This document shows, piece after piece, positions 55,504 to 63,206 of a stretch of 64,000 nt of DNA. The notes below the pieces were generated by a model that saw only the letters and a list, made by a program, of their open reading frames with translations, was not told the origin of the DNA and did no database searches. The first letter of the stretch is position 1. Each line of letters starts with the position of its first letter. The stretch covers positions 310,001 to 374,000 of the forward strand of contig NZ_JAUSRN010000001.1 in assembly GCF_030811855.1 (NCBI RefSeq), in the 5' to 3' direction. This DNA is from Variovorax paradoxus (GTDB lineage Bacteria > Pseudomonadota > Gammaproteobacteria > Burkholderiales > Burkholderiaceae_C). Position numbers and translations under genes: made by a program.

Positions 55504-57906
55504 ATGAATCCTCCCAAGCCCGCCTGCGTCCTTGCCGCCATGTTTTTCTCGATCACCTGCGCGCCCACCTGGGCCGCCGATCCGTTCACCGTCAGGGACA
55601 TCCGGCTCGAGGGCCTGCAGCGCGTGGAACCCGGAACGGTGTTTGCCACGCTCGGCATCAGGGCGGGCGACACCTACAGCGACGACCGTGGCAGCGCGGC
55701 CATCCGCTCGCTGTTCGAGCTCGGCCGCTTCAAGGACGTGCGCATCGACATCAACGGCAGCGTGCTGGTGGTGATCGTCGAGGAACGCCCGTCGATTGCC
55801 GACGTCGACTTCGTCGGCACCAAGGAGTTCGACAAGGCCGCGCTCCAGAAGGCGCTGCGCAGCGTGGGCCTGGCCGAGGGCCAGCCCTACGACAAGGCGC
55901 TGGCCAACCGCGCGGAGCAGGAGCTCAAGCGGCAGTACATCAGCCGCAGCCTCTACAGCGCGCAGGTCGTCACCACCGTGACGCCGCTGGAGCGCAACCG
56001 CGTCAACCTGACTTTCAGCGTGACCGAAGGCGAGGCCGCGCGCATCAAGGAAGTGCGCGTGGTCGGCAACAAGGCCTTCGGCGAAAGCACCCTGCTCGAC
56101 CTGTTCGACCAGGACAGCGGCGGCTGGCTGAGCTGGTACACCAAGTCGAACCAGTATTCGCGCAGCAAGTTCAACGGCGACCTGGAAACGCTGCGCTCCT
56201 TCTACATCACGCGCGGCTATCTGGAGTTCCGCATCGATTCCACGCAGGTCGCCATGACGCCGGACCGGGAGACGCTCACGCTCACGGTCAACATCACCGA
56301 AGGGCAGAAGTTCGCGGTGGCCGGCGTCAGGCTCTCAGGCAACTACCTGGGACGCGAAGACGAGTTCAAGTCGCTCGTAACGATCCGCCCCGGCCAGCCC
56401 TACAACGGCGAAGACGTGAACGCCACCACCGGGGCCTTCACCGACTATTTCGGCACCTTCGGCTATGCCTTCGCGCGCGTCAAGGCAGAACCCGAGATCG
56501 ACCGCGACAACAACCGCGTCACGCTGGTGCTGCGAGCGGAGCCCTCGCGGCGCGCCTATGTGCGGCGCCTGAACATTGGGGGCAACGCAAGAACGCGCGA
56601 CGAAGTCATCCGCCGCGAGTTCCGGCAGTACGAGGGCGCCTGGTACGACGGCAACAAGATCAAGCTCTCGCGCGACCGCGTGGACCGCCTGGGCTTCTTC
56701 ACCGACGTGAACATCGAGACCACCGAGGTGCCGGGTTCTCCCGACCTGGTCGACCTCACGATCAACGTGACCGAGAAGCCCACCGGCTCGCTGCAGCTCG
56801 GCGCGGGCTACTCGTCGACCGACAAGGTGTCGCTGAGCTTCGGCATCACGCAGGAGAACGTGTTCGGCACAGGCAACTACCTGGGCCTGCAGGTCAACAC
56901 GAGCTCGTACAACCGCACCATCTCGCTCACGGCCACCGACCCGTACTTCACGCCGGGCGGCATCTCGCGCACCTTCAACCTGTTCCACACCACCACCCGC
57001 CCCTACTACCAGGCCGACGGCAACTACAAGCTCGCGAGCGATGGCGGCTCGGTGCGCTTCGGCCTGCCGCTCGGGGAGCTGGACACGGTCTACCTCGGCA
57101 TCGGGGTGGAGCGCTACAGCTTCACGCCGGGCACCAACGGCGCCTACACGCTGGTCGACGGCTCCTATGTGTACACCGGCACGCCGCAGGCCTACCTCGA
57201 CTACTTCCAGTGCACGGGCACCGCGCCGAGCGTGGTGTGCGCTTCGAAGAACATGGTGGGCATTCCCGCGACCATCGGCTGGGCCCGCGACGACCGCGAC
57301 AGCGCGCTGGTGCCCACCACCGGCCGGCTGCAGAGCGCCAACCTCGAGGTGGGCGTGGGCAGCGAACTGCGCTACCTGAAGAGCACCTACCAGTACCAGC
57401 AGTACTTCGCGCTGTCCAAGCAGTACACGCTCGCCATCAACGGCCAGCTCGGCTATGCCAAGGCGCTGGGCGGCACCGCGTATCCCATCTTCAAGAACTT
57501 CTATGCTGGCGGGCTCGGCTCGATCCGCGGCTTCGAGCAGAACTCGCTCGGGCCGACCGATGCGGTCACGGGCGGTGCGCTCGGCGGCACGCGCAAGGCG
57601 ATCTTCAACATGGAGTTCAGCACGCCTTTCCCGGGCGCGGGCAATGACCGGTCGCTGCGGCTCTACACCTTCTTCGATGCCGGCAATGTGTTCGCGGAGC
57701 GCACCGCGAGCATGACCGATGCGCAGTGGAAGGCGCAGAATCGCCTGCGCGCATCGGCAGGGGTGGGCATCAGCTGGATTTCTCCGCTCGGTCCGCTGCG
57801 CCTGGCCTATGCGGTGCCGCTCGTGTACCAGAAGCTCGACGAAGCCAACGGCATTGCGGCGGACCGGACGCAGCGCTTCCAGTTCCAGATCGGCACGTCG
57901 TTCTGA
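55504..57906 (+). CDS. BamA/Omp85-family outer membrane assembly factor (paralog-type)
   Basis: 800 residues. Signal peptide ends near PTWAADPFTVRDI; five POTRA repeats span about 24-420 (IRLEGLQRVEPGTVFATLGI, ADVDFVGTKEFDKAALQ, IKEVRVVGNKAFGESTLLD, VAGVRLSGNYLGREDEFK, VRRLNIGGNARTRDEVIRRE). A 16-strand barrel has the YAGGLGSIRGFEQNSLGP lid-lock loop and ends FQFQIGTSF. The principal bamA normally sits with skp, lpxD and rseP; here it stands with a response regulator, so it is probably a second, regulated copy. Confidence 0.9.
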   Translation: MNPPKPACVLAAMFFSITCAPTWAADPFTVRDIRLEGLQRVEPGTVFATLGIRAGDTYSDDRGSAAIRSLFELGRFKDVRIDINGSVLVVIVEERPSIADVDFVGTKEFDKAALQKALRSVGLAEGQPYDKALANRAEQELKRQYISRSLYSAQVVTTVTPLERNRVNLTFSVTEGEAARIKEVRVVGNKAFGESTLLDLFDQDSGGWLSWYTKSNQYSRSKFNGDLETLRSFYITRGYLEFRIDSTQVAMTPDRETLTLTVNITEGQKFAVAGVRLSGNYLGREDEFKSLVTIRPGQPYNGEDVNATTGAFTDYFGTFGYAFARVKAEPEIDRDNNRVTLVLRAEPSRRAYVRRLNIGGNARTRDEVIRREFRQYEGAWYDGNKIKLSRDRVDRLGFFTDVNIETTEVPGSPDLVDLTINVTEKPTGSLQLGAGYSSTDKVSLSFGITQENVFGTGNYLGLQVNTSSYNRTISLTATDPYFTPGGISRTFNLFHTTTRPYYQADGNYKLASDGGSVRFGLPLGELDTVYLGIGVERYSFTPGTNGAYTLVDGSYVYTGTPQAYLDYFQCTGTAPSVVCASKNMVGIPATIGWARDDRDSALVPTTGRLQSANLEVGVGSELRYLKSTYQYQQYFALSKQYTLAINGQLGYAKALGGTAYPIFKNFYAGGLGSIRGFEQNSLGPTDAVTGGALGGTRKAIFNMEFSTPFPGAGNDRSLRLYTFFDAGNVFAERTASMTDAQWKAQNRLRASAGVGISWISPLGPLRLAYAVPLVYQKLDEANGIAADRTQRFQFQIGTSF

Positions 57907-57922
57907 AGCGGAGCACCCATCC

Positions 57923-58603
57923 ATGAGCCGCATCCTGCTGGCCGAAAAAGGCCGCGAGATGGCCGCCGCGCTGCTCGAAGGGCTGCAGCGCGCCGGCCAC
58001 GATGTGGAGCACATCGCCGATGGCGCGGCCGCGCTCGACCGCATCCTCATGTCGCCGCCGGCCCTCACGCTGCTCGACACCGCGCTGCCGCGCATCGGCG
58101 GCCTCCGGGTGCTGGAGCAGGTCCGCTCGCACAGCGACCATCCGATCATCGTGCTGACGGCCCGCACGCGCGAGGCCGACCGCCTGCGCGGCCTCGACCT
58201 GGGCGCCGACGACTACGTGTGCAAGCCCTTCTCGCCGCGCGAAGTGGTGGCGCGCGTGAACACGGTGCTGCGCCGGCATGCGCAGCGCCAGCGCAGCGCC
58301 ATGGCCTCGCCTTCCGTGGCGTTCGGCGGCAGTGCCCACAGCGTGAGGATCGAGGGGCGGCTGCTCGCGCTCACGGGCCGCGAGCTGAACCTGCTGCAGG
58401 CGCTCTCCCGCGAGCCGGGCCGGGTGTTTTCGCGCTCGGCGCTGCTCGAAGCCGCGTTTCCGGACGCGCTCGATGTCAACGAGCGCGCGGTCGACGGGCA
58501 CATCAAGAACCTGCGCAGGAAGCTCGCCGCCGCGTCGCCCCCGCACGACTGGATCCGCTCGATCTACGGTGTCGGCTTCGCCTTCGAGGAACGGCCGGCC
58601 TGA
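57923..58603 (+). CDS. Atypical OmpR-family response regulator
   Basis: 226 residues. The receiver keeps the phosphoacceptor Asp52 (LTLLDTALP) and the KPFSPRE lysine, but the acidic pocket reads LLAEKGREM: Glu8 followed by Lys9 where relatives have Asp. The winged helix (ALTGRELNLLQALSREPGRV, NERAVDGHIKNLRRKLAAA, WIRSIYGVGFAFEE) is intact. It is highly similar to the canonical regulator at 60862-61554, so likely a duplicate that has lost normal Mg binding. It starts 16 bases after the BamA-like gene and is probably co-transcribed with it. Confidence 0.9.
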   Translation: MSRILLAEKGREMAAALLEGLQRAGHDVEHIADGAAALDRILMSPPALTLLDTALPRIGGLRVLEQVRSHSDHPIIVLTARTREADRLRGLDLGADDYVCKPFSPREVVARVNTVLRRHAQRQRSAMASPSVAFGGSAHSVRIEGRLLALTGRELNLLQALSREPGRVFSRSALLEAAFPDALDVNERAVDGHIKNLRRKLAAASPPHDWIRSIYGVGFAFEERPA

Positions 58604-58794
58604 GACGGCACGCAGGCGGTGCGCGACGGCCGGGCGGCCCGGCTGTCGGTGGCCATGATCGGCGCCAGGGTGGAAAGCGCTGAACTGCCTGCGCGGGCCT
58701 TGCCGGCCGCGACGCATCCGCCGCTCGCCGCCACCACGATGCCGATCCCAAGGCCGCAGCAAGCCAGCAAACCCAGGAGGCGCTGCGACAGCAT
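58564..58794 (-). CDS. Possible small exported protein
   Basis: 76 codons, MLSQRLLGLLACCGLGIGIV followed by VAASGGCVAAGK, which could be a signal or membrane segment, then a basic tail. It overlaps the end of the response regulator gene on the other strand by 40 bases and has only a weak GGAAG upstream. Listed because it follows the next small gene in the same direction; it may be spurious. Confidence 0.25.
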   Translation of the reverse strand: MLSQRLLGLLACCGLGIGIVVAASGGCVAAGKARAGSSALSTLAPIMATDSRAARPSRTACVPSQAGRSSKAKPTP

Positions 58795-58841
58795 GGGCCC
58801 GTCGTCTTCCGCAGCTTCGGCGCGGGCGTGCCAGACGGCGC

Positions 58842-59123
58842 TCACTTGCGCGGAGGCTCGGTGGCGGCGCCGGTCCCGTTCGATCGGGTGGCGCGTGCCT
58901 CCGCCCACACGACCAGCAGCGCCCAGACATGGGTCACCGCCCAGAAAAGCGCGGCCAGCAGCAGCAACAGCGCGTCGGTGCCCGGGTCGGACCAGAGCTC
59001 CGACCAGGACCATGGCGAAGGGGCCGGCGCGCAGTACGCCGGACTCGCCCATGCGAGCGCGGGGGCCACAAGGGCCTGGAAGGTCCTCTTCGTCTTTGGG
59101 CGTCGATGCGTGAACGGGTTCAT
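58842..59123 (-). CDS. Small membrane protein, 93 residues
   Basis: MNPFTHRRPKTKRTFQALVA then PALAWASPAYCAPAPSPWSW resembles a signal sequence with cleavage after AYCA, followed by one hydrophobic helix TDALLLLLAALFWAVTHVWALLVVW and a polar tail. Third codon positions are strongly G/C, as in coding DNA here. It is divergent from the BaeS/BaeR-like operon, and the dyad at 59148-59186 lies between them, so it may be a target or accessory sensor of that system. No family recognised. Confidence 0.5.
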   Translation of the reverse strand: MNPFTHRRPKTKRTFQALVAPALAWASPAYCAPAPSPWSWSELWSDPGTDALLLLLAALFWAVTHVWALLVVWAEARATRSNGTGAATEPPRK

Positions 59124-59142
59124 GGAACGCATCGTGCGATTC

Positions 59143-59186
59143 GATTCGGGAGAAATATGGGAGAGACGGTTCTCCCAATTTCCTCC
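59143..59186. promoter_or_regulatory. Large dyad with GGAGAAAT repeats upstream of the two-component operon
   Basis: GATTCGGGAGAAATATGG at 59143-59160 is followed by GGGAGA (59159-59164), a 6-base centre GACGGT, then TCTCCC and AATTTCCTCC (to 59186). The left arm GGGAGAAAT...GGGAGA is mirrored by the right arm GGAGGAAAT-TGGGAGA on the other strand. Two direct half-sites in each arm are what a dimeric OmpR-type regulator binds. Lies 90 bases before the kinase start, consistent with autoregulation. Confidence 0.6.
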
Positions 59187-59275
59187 TCGATTCGCGGCCA
59201 TGATCGGCCCTCCTCCATGACGCATTCCCGCCCCGTACGCATGCCGCAGAATGCGGCCATGCCTCCCCCGAGCCC

Positions 59276-60865
59276 ATGCCGCGCCTGACACTTTCCAGGA
59301 AGATCTTCCTGGCGCTGGCCGCCTTGCTGATCGTGCTGCTCCTCAGCTTCGCGGGGCTCTCCATCGTGGCGCTGCAGCGCGGCCTCGGCTCCTACGTGGC
59401 CGAGATCGAGATCCGGCGCATGGACTGGCTCTCGCAGCTGCTGCTCAAGCACTATGCGGCCAACGGCGACTGGAAGAAGCTGCAGGGCAACGACGATGCC
59501 TGGCATCGCCTGCAGATGGGCCGGCTCGCCGCGGTGCTCGATGGCGCCAGCAACGGCGACGAAAGAAAGCTCCCGCCCTGGTACGAGAACCGCGGGCCGG
59601 GCGGCGGCGGCAATGGCCTCGAAGGCGGTGGCGAGAACGGATCCCGGCCGCCGCCTCCTCCGCCCTCGCCCCAGCTCGAGCTGCTGCCCCGGCGCTTTCC
59701 GCCGCCCCCGCCGCTGGGGTTCTTTCCCGATCCGCGCGAAGCCGCCGACTCGATCTTCCAGCGCCTGGGCGTGGCCGATGCGCACGGCGCGCACGTGGTC
59801 GGCGCCAAGGTCGACCCGGAGAATGCTGCGCGCCTGCCGATCCGGCACGGCCGCTCGGTCGTCGGCTACCTGGTGCTCGCGCCGATGCAGGGCCTGGAGA
59901 GCGAGGCCGACCGCGCCTTTCTCGCGCGCCAGTCCGGCGTGATCGCCCTCACCGGCCTGTGCGGGCTGGCCTTTGCGCTGATGCTGTCGTGGCTGCTGGC
60001 GCGCCGCTGGTTCCGGCCGATCGACGAGCTCACGCAGGCCGCGCAGCACGTGGCGCGCGGGCGCCTGTCCACGCGCGTGGCCGTGCATGGCTCGGACGAG
60101 CTCGCGCTGCTCGGCAAGACCTTCAACGACATGGCGCAGCGCCTGGACACGGTGGAGGCCTCGCGCCGCGCCTGGCTGGCCGATGCGGCGCACGAGCTGC
60201 GCACGCCGCTGGCCGCCATGCGCGCGGAAATCGAGGCGCTGCAGGACGGCGTGCGCAGCTTCGACGAGCGCACCGCGCTGCGGCTGCATCGGCAGGTGAT
60301 CCGGCTCGGCCAGCTGGTGGACGACTTGCGCAGCAGCATGCGCGAGCCGCAAAGCGACCTGCTCGCGACCACCGTGTTCCCGCTCTCGCTGCTGAAGGAA
60401 GCGCTCGACCACACGCGCGACCGGTTTGCCGCGCGCGGCATCGCGGTGGACCGCAGCGCCATCGACCGCGTCTCGGTGCGCGCCCAGCCGATGGTCGACG
60501 GCGATGCGCACCGGCTGCACCAGGTCTTCATGAACCTGCTGGAGAACACGCTCGCCTACACCGACGCCGGCGGCCGGCTGCGCATCGGCGCCACGGTCGA
60601 CGGGGCCTGGACGGGCAACAGCCTGACGCTGCAATTCGACGACAGCGCGCCCGGCGTTCCCGAGGCGGAATTGCCGCGCCTGTTCGACCGGCTGTTCCGC
60701 GGCGAGTCCTCGCGCAGCCGCGAACTCGGCGGCTCCGGGCTCGGCCTGTCGATCTGCCGCGCGGCCATCGAGGCCCATGGCGGCACCATCGACGCCCAGG
60801 CTTCGGAACTCGGCGGGCTGCGCGTGACCATCACCCTTCCGCTGTCGAGGAGCGCATCGCCATGA
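59276..60865 (+). CDS. Sensor histidine kinase (BaeS-like) with a Gly/Pro-rich sensor loop
   Basis: 529 residues. Membrane segment near 10-35, periplasmic sensor 36-220, second membrane segment near 221-243, HAMP, DHp with His306 in ADAAHELRTPLAAMRAE, HATPase boxes LLENTLAYTDAGG, FDDSAPGVPEAELPRLFDRLF and GGSGLGLSICRAAIEAHGG. The sensor domain has an odd low-complexity stretch, Gly-rich at 108-120 then proline runs at 125-147. It overlaps the response regulator start by ATGA. It likely monitors envelope damage together with that regulator. Confidence 0.93.
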   Translation: MPRLTLSRKIFLALAALLIVLLLSFAGLSIVALQRGLGSYVAEIEIRRMDWLSQLLLKHYAANGDWKKLQGNDDAWHRLQMGRLAAVLDGASNGDERKLPPWYENRGPGGGGNGLEGGGENGSRPPPPPPSPQLELLPRRFPPPPPLGFFPDPREAADSIFQRLGVADAHGAHVVGAKVDPENAARLPIRHGRSVVGYLVLAPMQGLESEADRAFLARQSGVIALTGLCGLAFALMLSWLLARRWFRPIDELTQAAQHVARGRLSTRVAVHGSDELALLGKTFNDMAQRLDTVEASRRAWLADAAHELRTPLAAMRAEIEALQDGVRSFDERTALRLHRQVIRLGQLVDDLRSSMREPQSDLLATTVFPLSLLKEALDHTRDRFAARGIAVDRSAIDRVSVRAQPMVDGDAHRLHQVFMNLLENTLAYTDAGGRLRIGATVDGAWTGNSLTLQFDDSAPGVPEAELPRLFDRLFRGESSRSRELGGSGLGLSICRAAIEAHGGTIDAQASELGGLRVTITLPLSRSASP

Positions 60866-61554
60866 CCCGCATCGTCATCGTCGAGGACGAACTCGACATC
60901 GCATCTGTGGTACAGGACTACCTGCGCCACGCCGGCTACGAGACCACGCATTTCGCGGATGGCCAGAGCGCGCTCGACCATCTGATCGCGTCGCCGCCCG
61001 AACTCACGCTGCTCGACATCATGCTGCCGCGTCTCGACGGCATCGAGGTGCTGCGCCGCGCGCGGGAGCACACCAGCCATCCGATCATCATGCTCACCGC
61101 GCGCATCGAGGAGGTCGACCGCCTGCTCGGGCTGGAGCTGGGTGCCGACGATTACGTCTGCAAGCCCTTCTCCCCGCGCGAACTGGTGGCGCGCGTGCGC
61201 GCCGTGCTGCGGCGCACCGAGCCGCCCGCGGAGCGCGGCCAGGCCCGCCATGGCATGTCCGGCCTGGTGCTGGACGACGTGCATTGGCGGGCATCGCTCG
61301 AAGGCACGCCGCTCAATCTCACGCGCCGCGAGTTCGGGCTGCTGCAGGTGCTGTCGCGGCACCCGGGCCGCATCTTCTCGCGCGCGCGCCTGCTCGAACT
61401 GGCCTACGACGACACCATGGACGTGACGGAGCGCGCCATCGACAGCCACGTCAAGAACCTGCGGCGCAAGCTCGGCGCCGTCACACCGGCGCACGACTGG
61501 ATCCGCTCGGTCTACGGCGTGGGGTTTGCGTGGGAGGCGCCGGGGCCGGGCTGA
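60862..61554 (+). CDS. OmpR-family response regulator (BaeR-like)
   Basis: 230 residues. Canonical receiver: acidic pair Glu8-Asp9 (VIVEDELD), phosphoacceptor Asp52 (LTLLDIMLP), Lys in KPFSPRE. Winged helix NLTRREFGLLQVLSRHPGRI, TERAIDSHVKNLRRKLGAV and WIRSVYGVGFAWE. It is the cognate partner of the kinase it overlaps. The regularly repeated TCGGGAGAAATATGG-type sites in this region are its most likely targets. Confidence 0.94.
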   Translation: MTRIVIVEDELDIASVVQDYLRHAGYETTHFADGQSALDHLIASPPELTLLDIMLPRLDGIEVLRRAREHTSHPIIMLTARIEEVDRLLGLELGADDYVCKPFSPRELVARVRAVLRRTEPPAERGQARHGMSGLVLDDVHWRASLEGTPLNLTRREFGLLQVLSRHPGRIFSRARLLELAYDDTMDVTERAIDSHVKNLRRKLGAVTPAHDWIRSVYGVGFAWEAPGPG

Positions 61555-61798
61555 GCCGCACCAGTGGTCTTTTACAGTGCATCGCACTCCGAACACCGCG
61601 TCACTGGTTCGTTGCCGCCCTCCAGAGCCGGAGTTGTATAGATGTTCTTCGACGACAAGTTAACGGCCTGCCCGTTGACAGAGCGTAGGCTGCTGCCGAA
61701 TTTCTGACTCAGACCTAAGCTTTTTTGAGCCGTCTCGAAACGAAGGGACTGAATGCATCGCCCCGCCTGCGCAAGTCCGTCGTCCGTCGCTTTCGCGA

Positions 61799-62302
61799 TC
61801 AGGCTTTAGGCGGCCTCAAGGCACCGTCCCAATGCTCGACGATCTTGCCGTTCTCGAGGCGGAACATGTCGGACCAAGTCGTCGTGTACTTTCGCGTTGC
61901 GTCCTGCGGTTCGGGGTACTCGCGCACGAAGCTCAGGATCACGAGATCGCGCTCGGCAACGATGGAAACCAGCGGCGCCTTGATGCGAGCCTCCACTGGC
62001 AAGGGCGCCGGGGTCCGTCGCGAGATGAAGCCCACCATGGCAGCACGGCCGGTGGGCACGTTGGGGTTGTGCTGGATGTAGGACTCGGCAACGTACTTGT
62101 CCGCCTGCGCCACCTGTCCCGCCTCGAAGACCTCACGCCAGAAGTCGTAGACCAGGCGCTTGTTGGCGCGCAGTACCGGATCGGCGCTCGCCAGGAGCGC
62201 CTCCTGGTCGGCGGCCGGCTGAACCGGGACCTGTGCTGCCGCGGCGAGGGGCAGGATGGTGGCAAGCGCAAAGAGCAGATGTGCGAACAGAGGATTCTTC
62301 AT
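61799..62302 (-). CDS. Secreted SnoaL-like (NTF2 fold) protein
   Basis: 167 residues: signal peptide MKNPLFAHLLFALATILPLA to AAAQVPVQ, then a SnoaL-type alpha+beta cone (NKRLVYDFWREVFEAGQVAQADKYV, YIQHNPNVPTGRAAMVGF, DMFRLENGKIVEHWDGAL). Members include polyketide cyclases and many uncharacterised periplasmic proteins; the HNP and EHWD residues line the pocket. It is 169 bases downstream of the YedY-like remnant with a hairpin between, so probably separately transcribed. Confidence 0.85.
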   Translation of the reverse strand: MKNPLFAHLLFALATILPLAAAAQVPVQPAADQEALLASADPVLRANKRLVYDFWREVFEAGQVAQADKYVAESYIQHNPNVPTGRAAMVGFISRRTPAPLPVEARIKAPLVSIVAERDLVILSFVREYPEPQDATRKYTTTWSDMFRLENGKIVEHWDGALRPPKA

Positions 62303-62358
62303 GGATCAAGCCGGTTGTTGAGGAGCGCTGGACTGAAGCCGTTATAGACGATCATCGT

Positions 62359-62381
62359 GGCCTTTGTTCTCAAAAAAGGCC
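62359..62381 (-). terminator. Terminator-like hairpin after the YedY-like gene
   Basis: Arms GGCCTTT and AAAGGCC around a 9-base loop, between the YedY-like gene and the SnoaL-like gene. The stem's own T/A runs could help termination, but no T-run follows the stem, so the call is weak. Confidence 0.35.
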
Positions 62382-62471
62382 AATGAAGAGATTCTGAATA
62401 CGTCCTCAAAAGCCCTCCGGGCATCGCGTGACTTGCACTGGCGGGCGGCGGCCCTGACGAGGTTGCCGATC

Positions 62472-63125
62472 TCATATTCCGCTGAACCAGTTGTATCCCT
62501 GGTCTTCCCAATAACCCCCGGGGTTCGTGTTGGTCACGAAGATCGCGGCGACGTGCTTCGCGCTCTTGAATCCGAGCTTGGTCGGCACAATCAGCCGCAG
62601 GGGGAAGCCGTTCGCCGTCGGCAGCGCTTCGTTGCCAAAGTCGAGCGCCAGCAAGGTCTGCGGGTGCAGCGCGCTGGCCATGTCGAGGCTCGAGTGGTAA
62701 CGGTCGGCACATTTGAAGCCGACGAAGCGCGCCGTCGTGTCTGCGCCAATGCGCTGCAGGAATGTCTTGAGCGAGACGCCGCGCCAGTCGCCAATCGCGC
62801 TCCATCCCTCGATGCAGATATGGCGCGTGATTTGCCGCGCTTGCGGCAGCGTACGCAGGCGCTCGACGGTCCACGCCGTCTTGTCGGCGACGAGTCCCGA
62901 GACTTCGAGCCGCCAGCTCGACACGTCGACCTGGGGCGCGTCGAACTCCGGGTAGAACGCGTTGAACGGGAACGGCTTCGTGACCTGGTTCGCCGCATAG
63001 GTCGGCGCGAGGCGGCTGCCGCTGAAGAGGCGGGCCTGCACGCGGTCGTTCCAGCGCGACAGTGCCCACAGGACCTTGTCGACCTGGTCGTTTGGCTGCT
63101 CAGTGAGCGTATTGGGTTGGTCCGA
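62472..63125 (-). pseudogene. Molybdopterin-dependent oxidoreductase (YedY/sulfite-oxidase fold), 5'-truncated
   Basis: The open frame encodes a good oxidoreductase molybdopterin domain: SGLVADKTAWTVERLRTLPQ, the cofactor cysteine in RHICIEGWSAIGDWRGV, FKCADRYHSSLDMASALHP, NGFPLRLIVPTKLGFKSAKH and a C-terminal WEDQGYNWFSGI. The frame is open up to a TAA at 63126-63128 and includes conserved-looking residues (QPNDQVDKVLWALSRWNDRV) with no ATG; a GTG at 63041 would discard them. Signal peptide and start are missing, so the gene seems cut at about 63.13 kb. If the GTG is used, a shortened cytoplasmic protein of 189 residues could still be made. Confidence 0.65.
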
Positions 63126-63206
63126 TTACGAGTGCTCCCGTTTTCACGGGGGTTTCGAAAAGTCGAAAGCGGACACCCCATCGACGGCATCGTAGGTCAG
63201 GATTCT

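Noticed and set aside
56335-58167. Long minus-strand frame opposite the BamA-like gene
   Set aside because: Antisense of Omp85 sequence, low-complexity His/Glu/Val-rich product with no homolog pattern.
61566-61798. Short frame starting ATGTTCTTCGACGAC near 61641 as a small gene
   Set aside because: 20 codons, no ribosome site, no recognisable product; the gap between the regulator and SnoaL-like genes appears non-coding.
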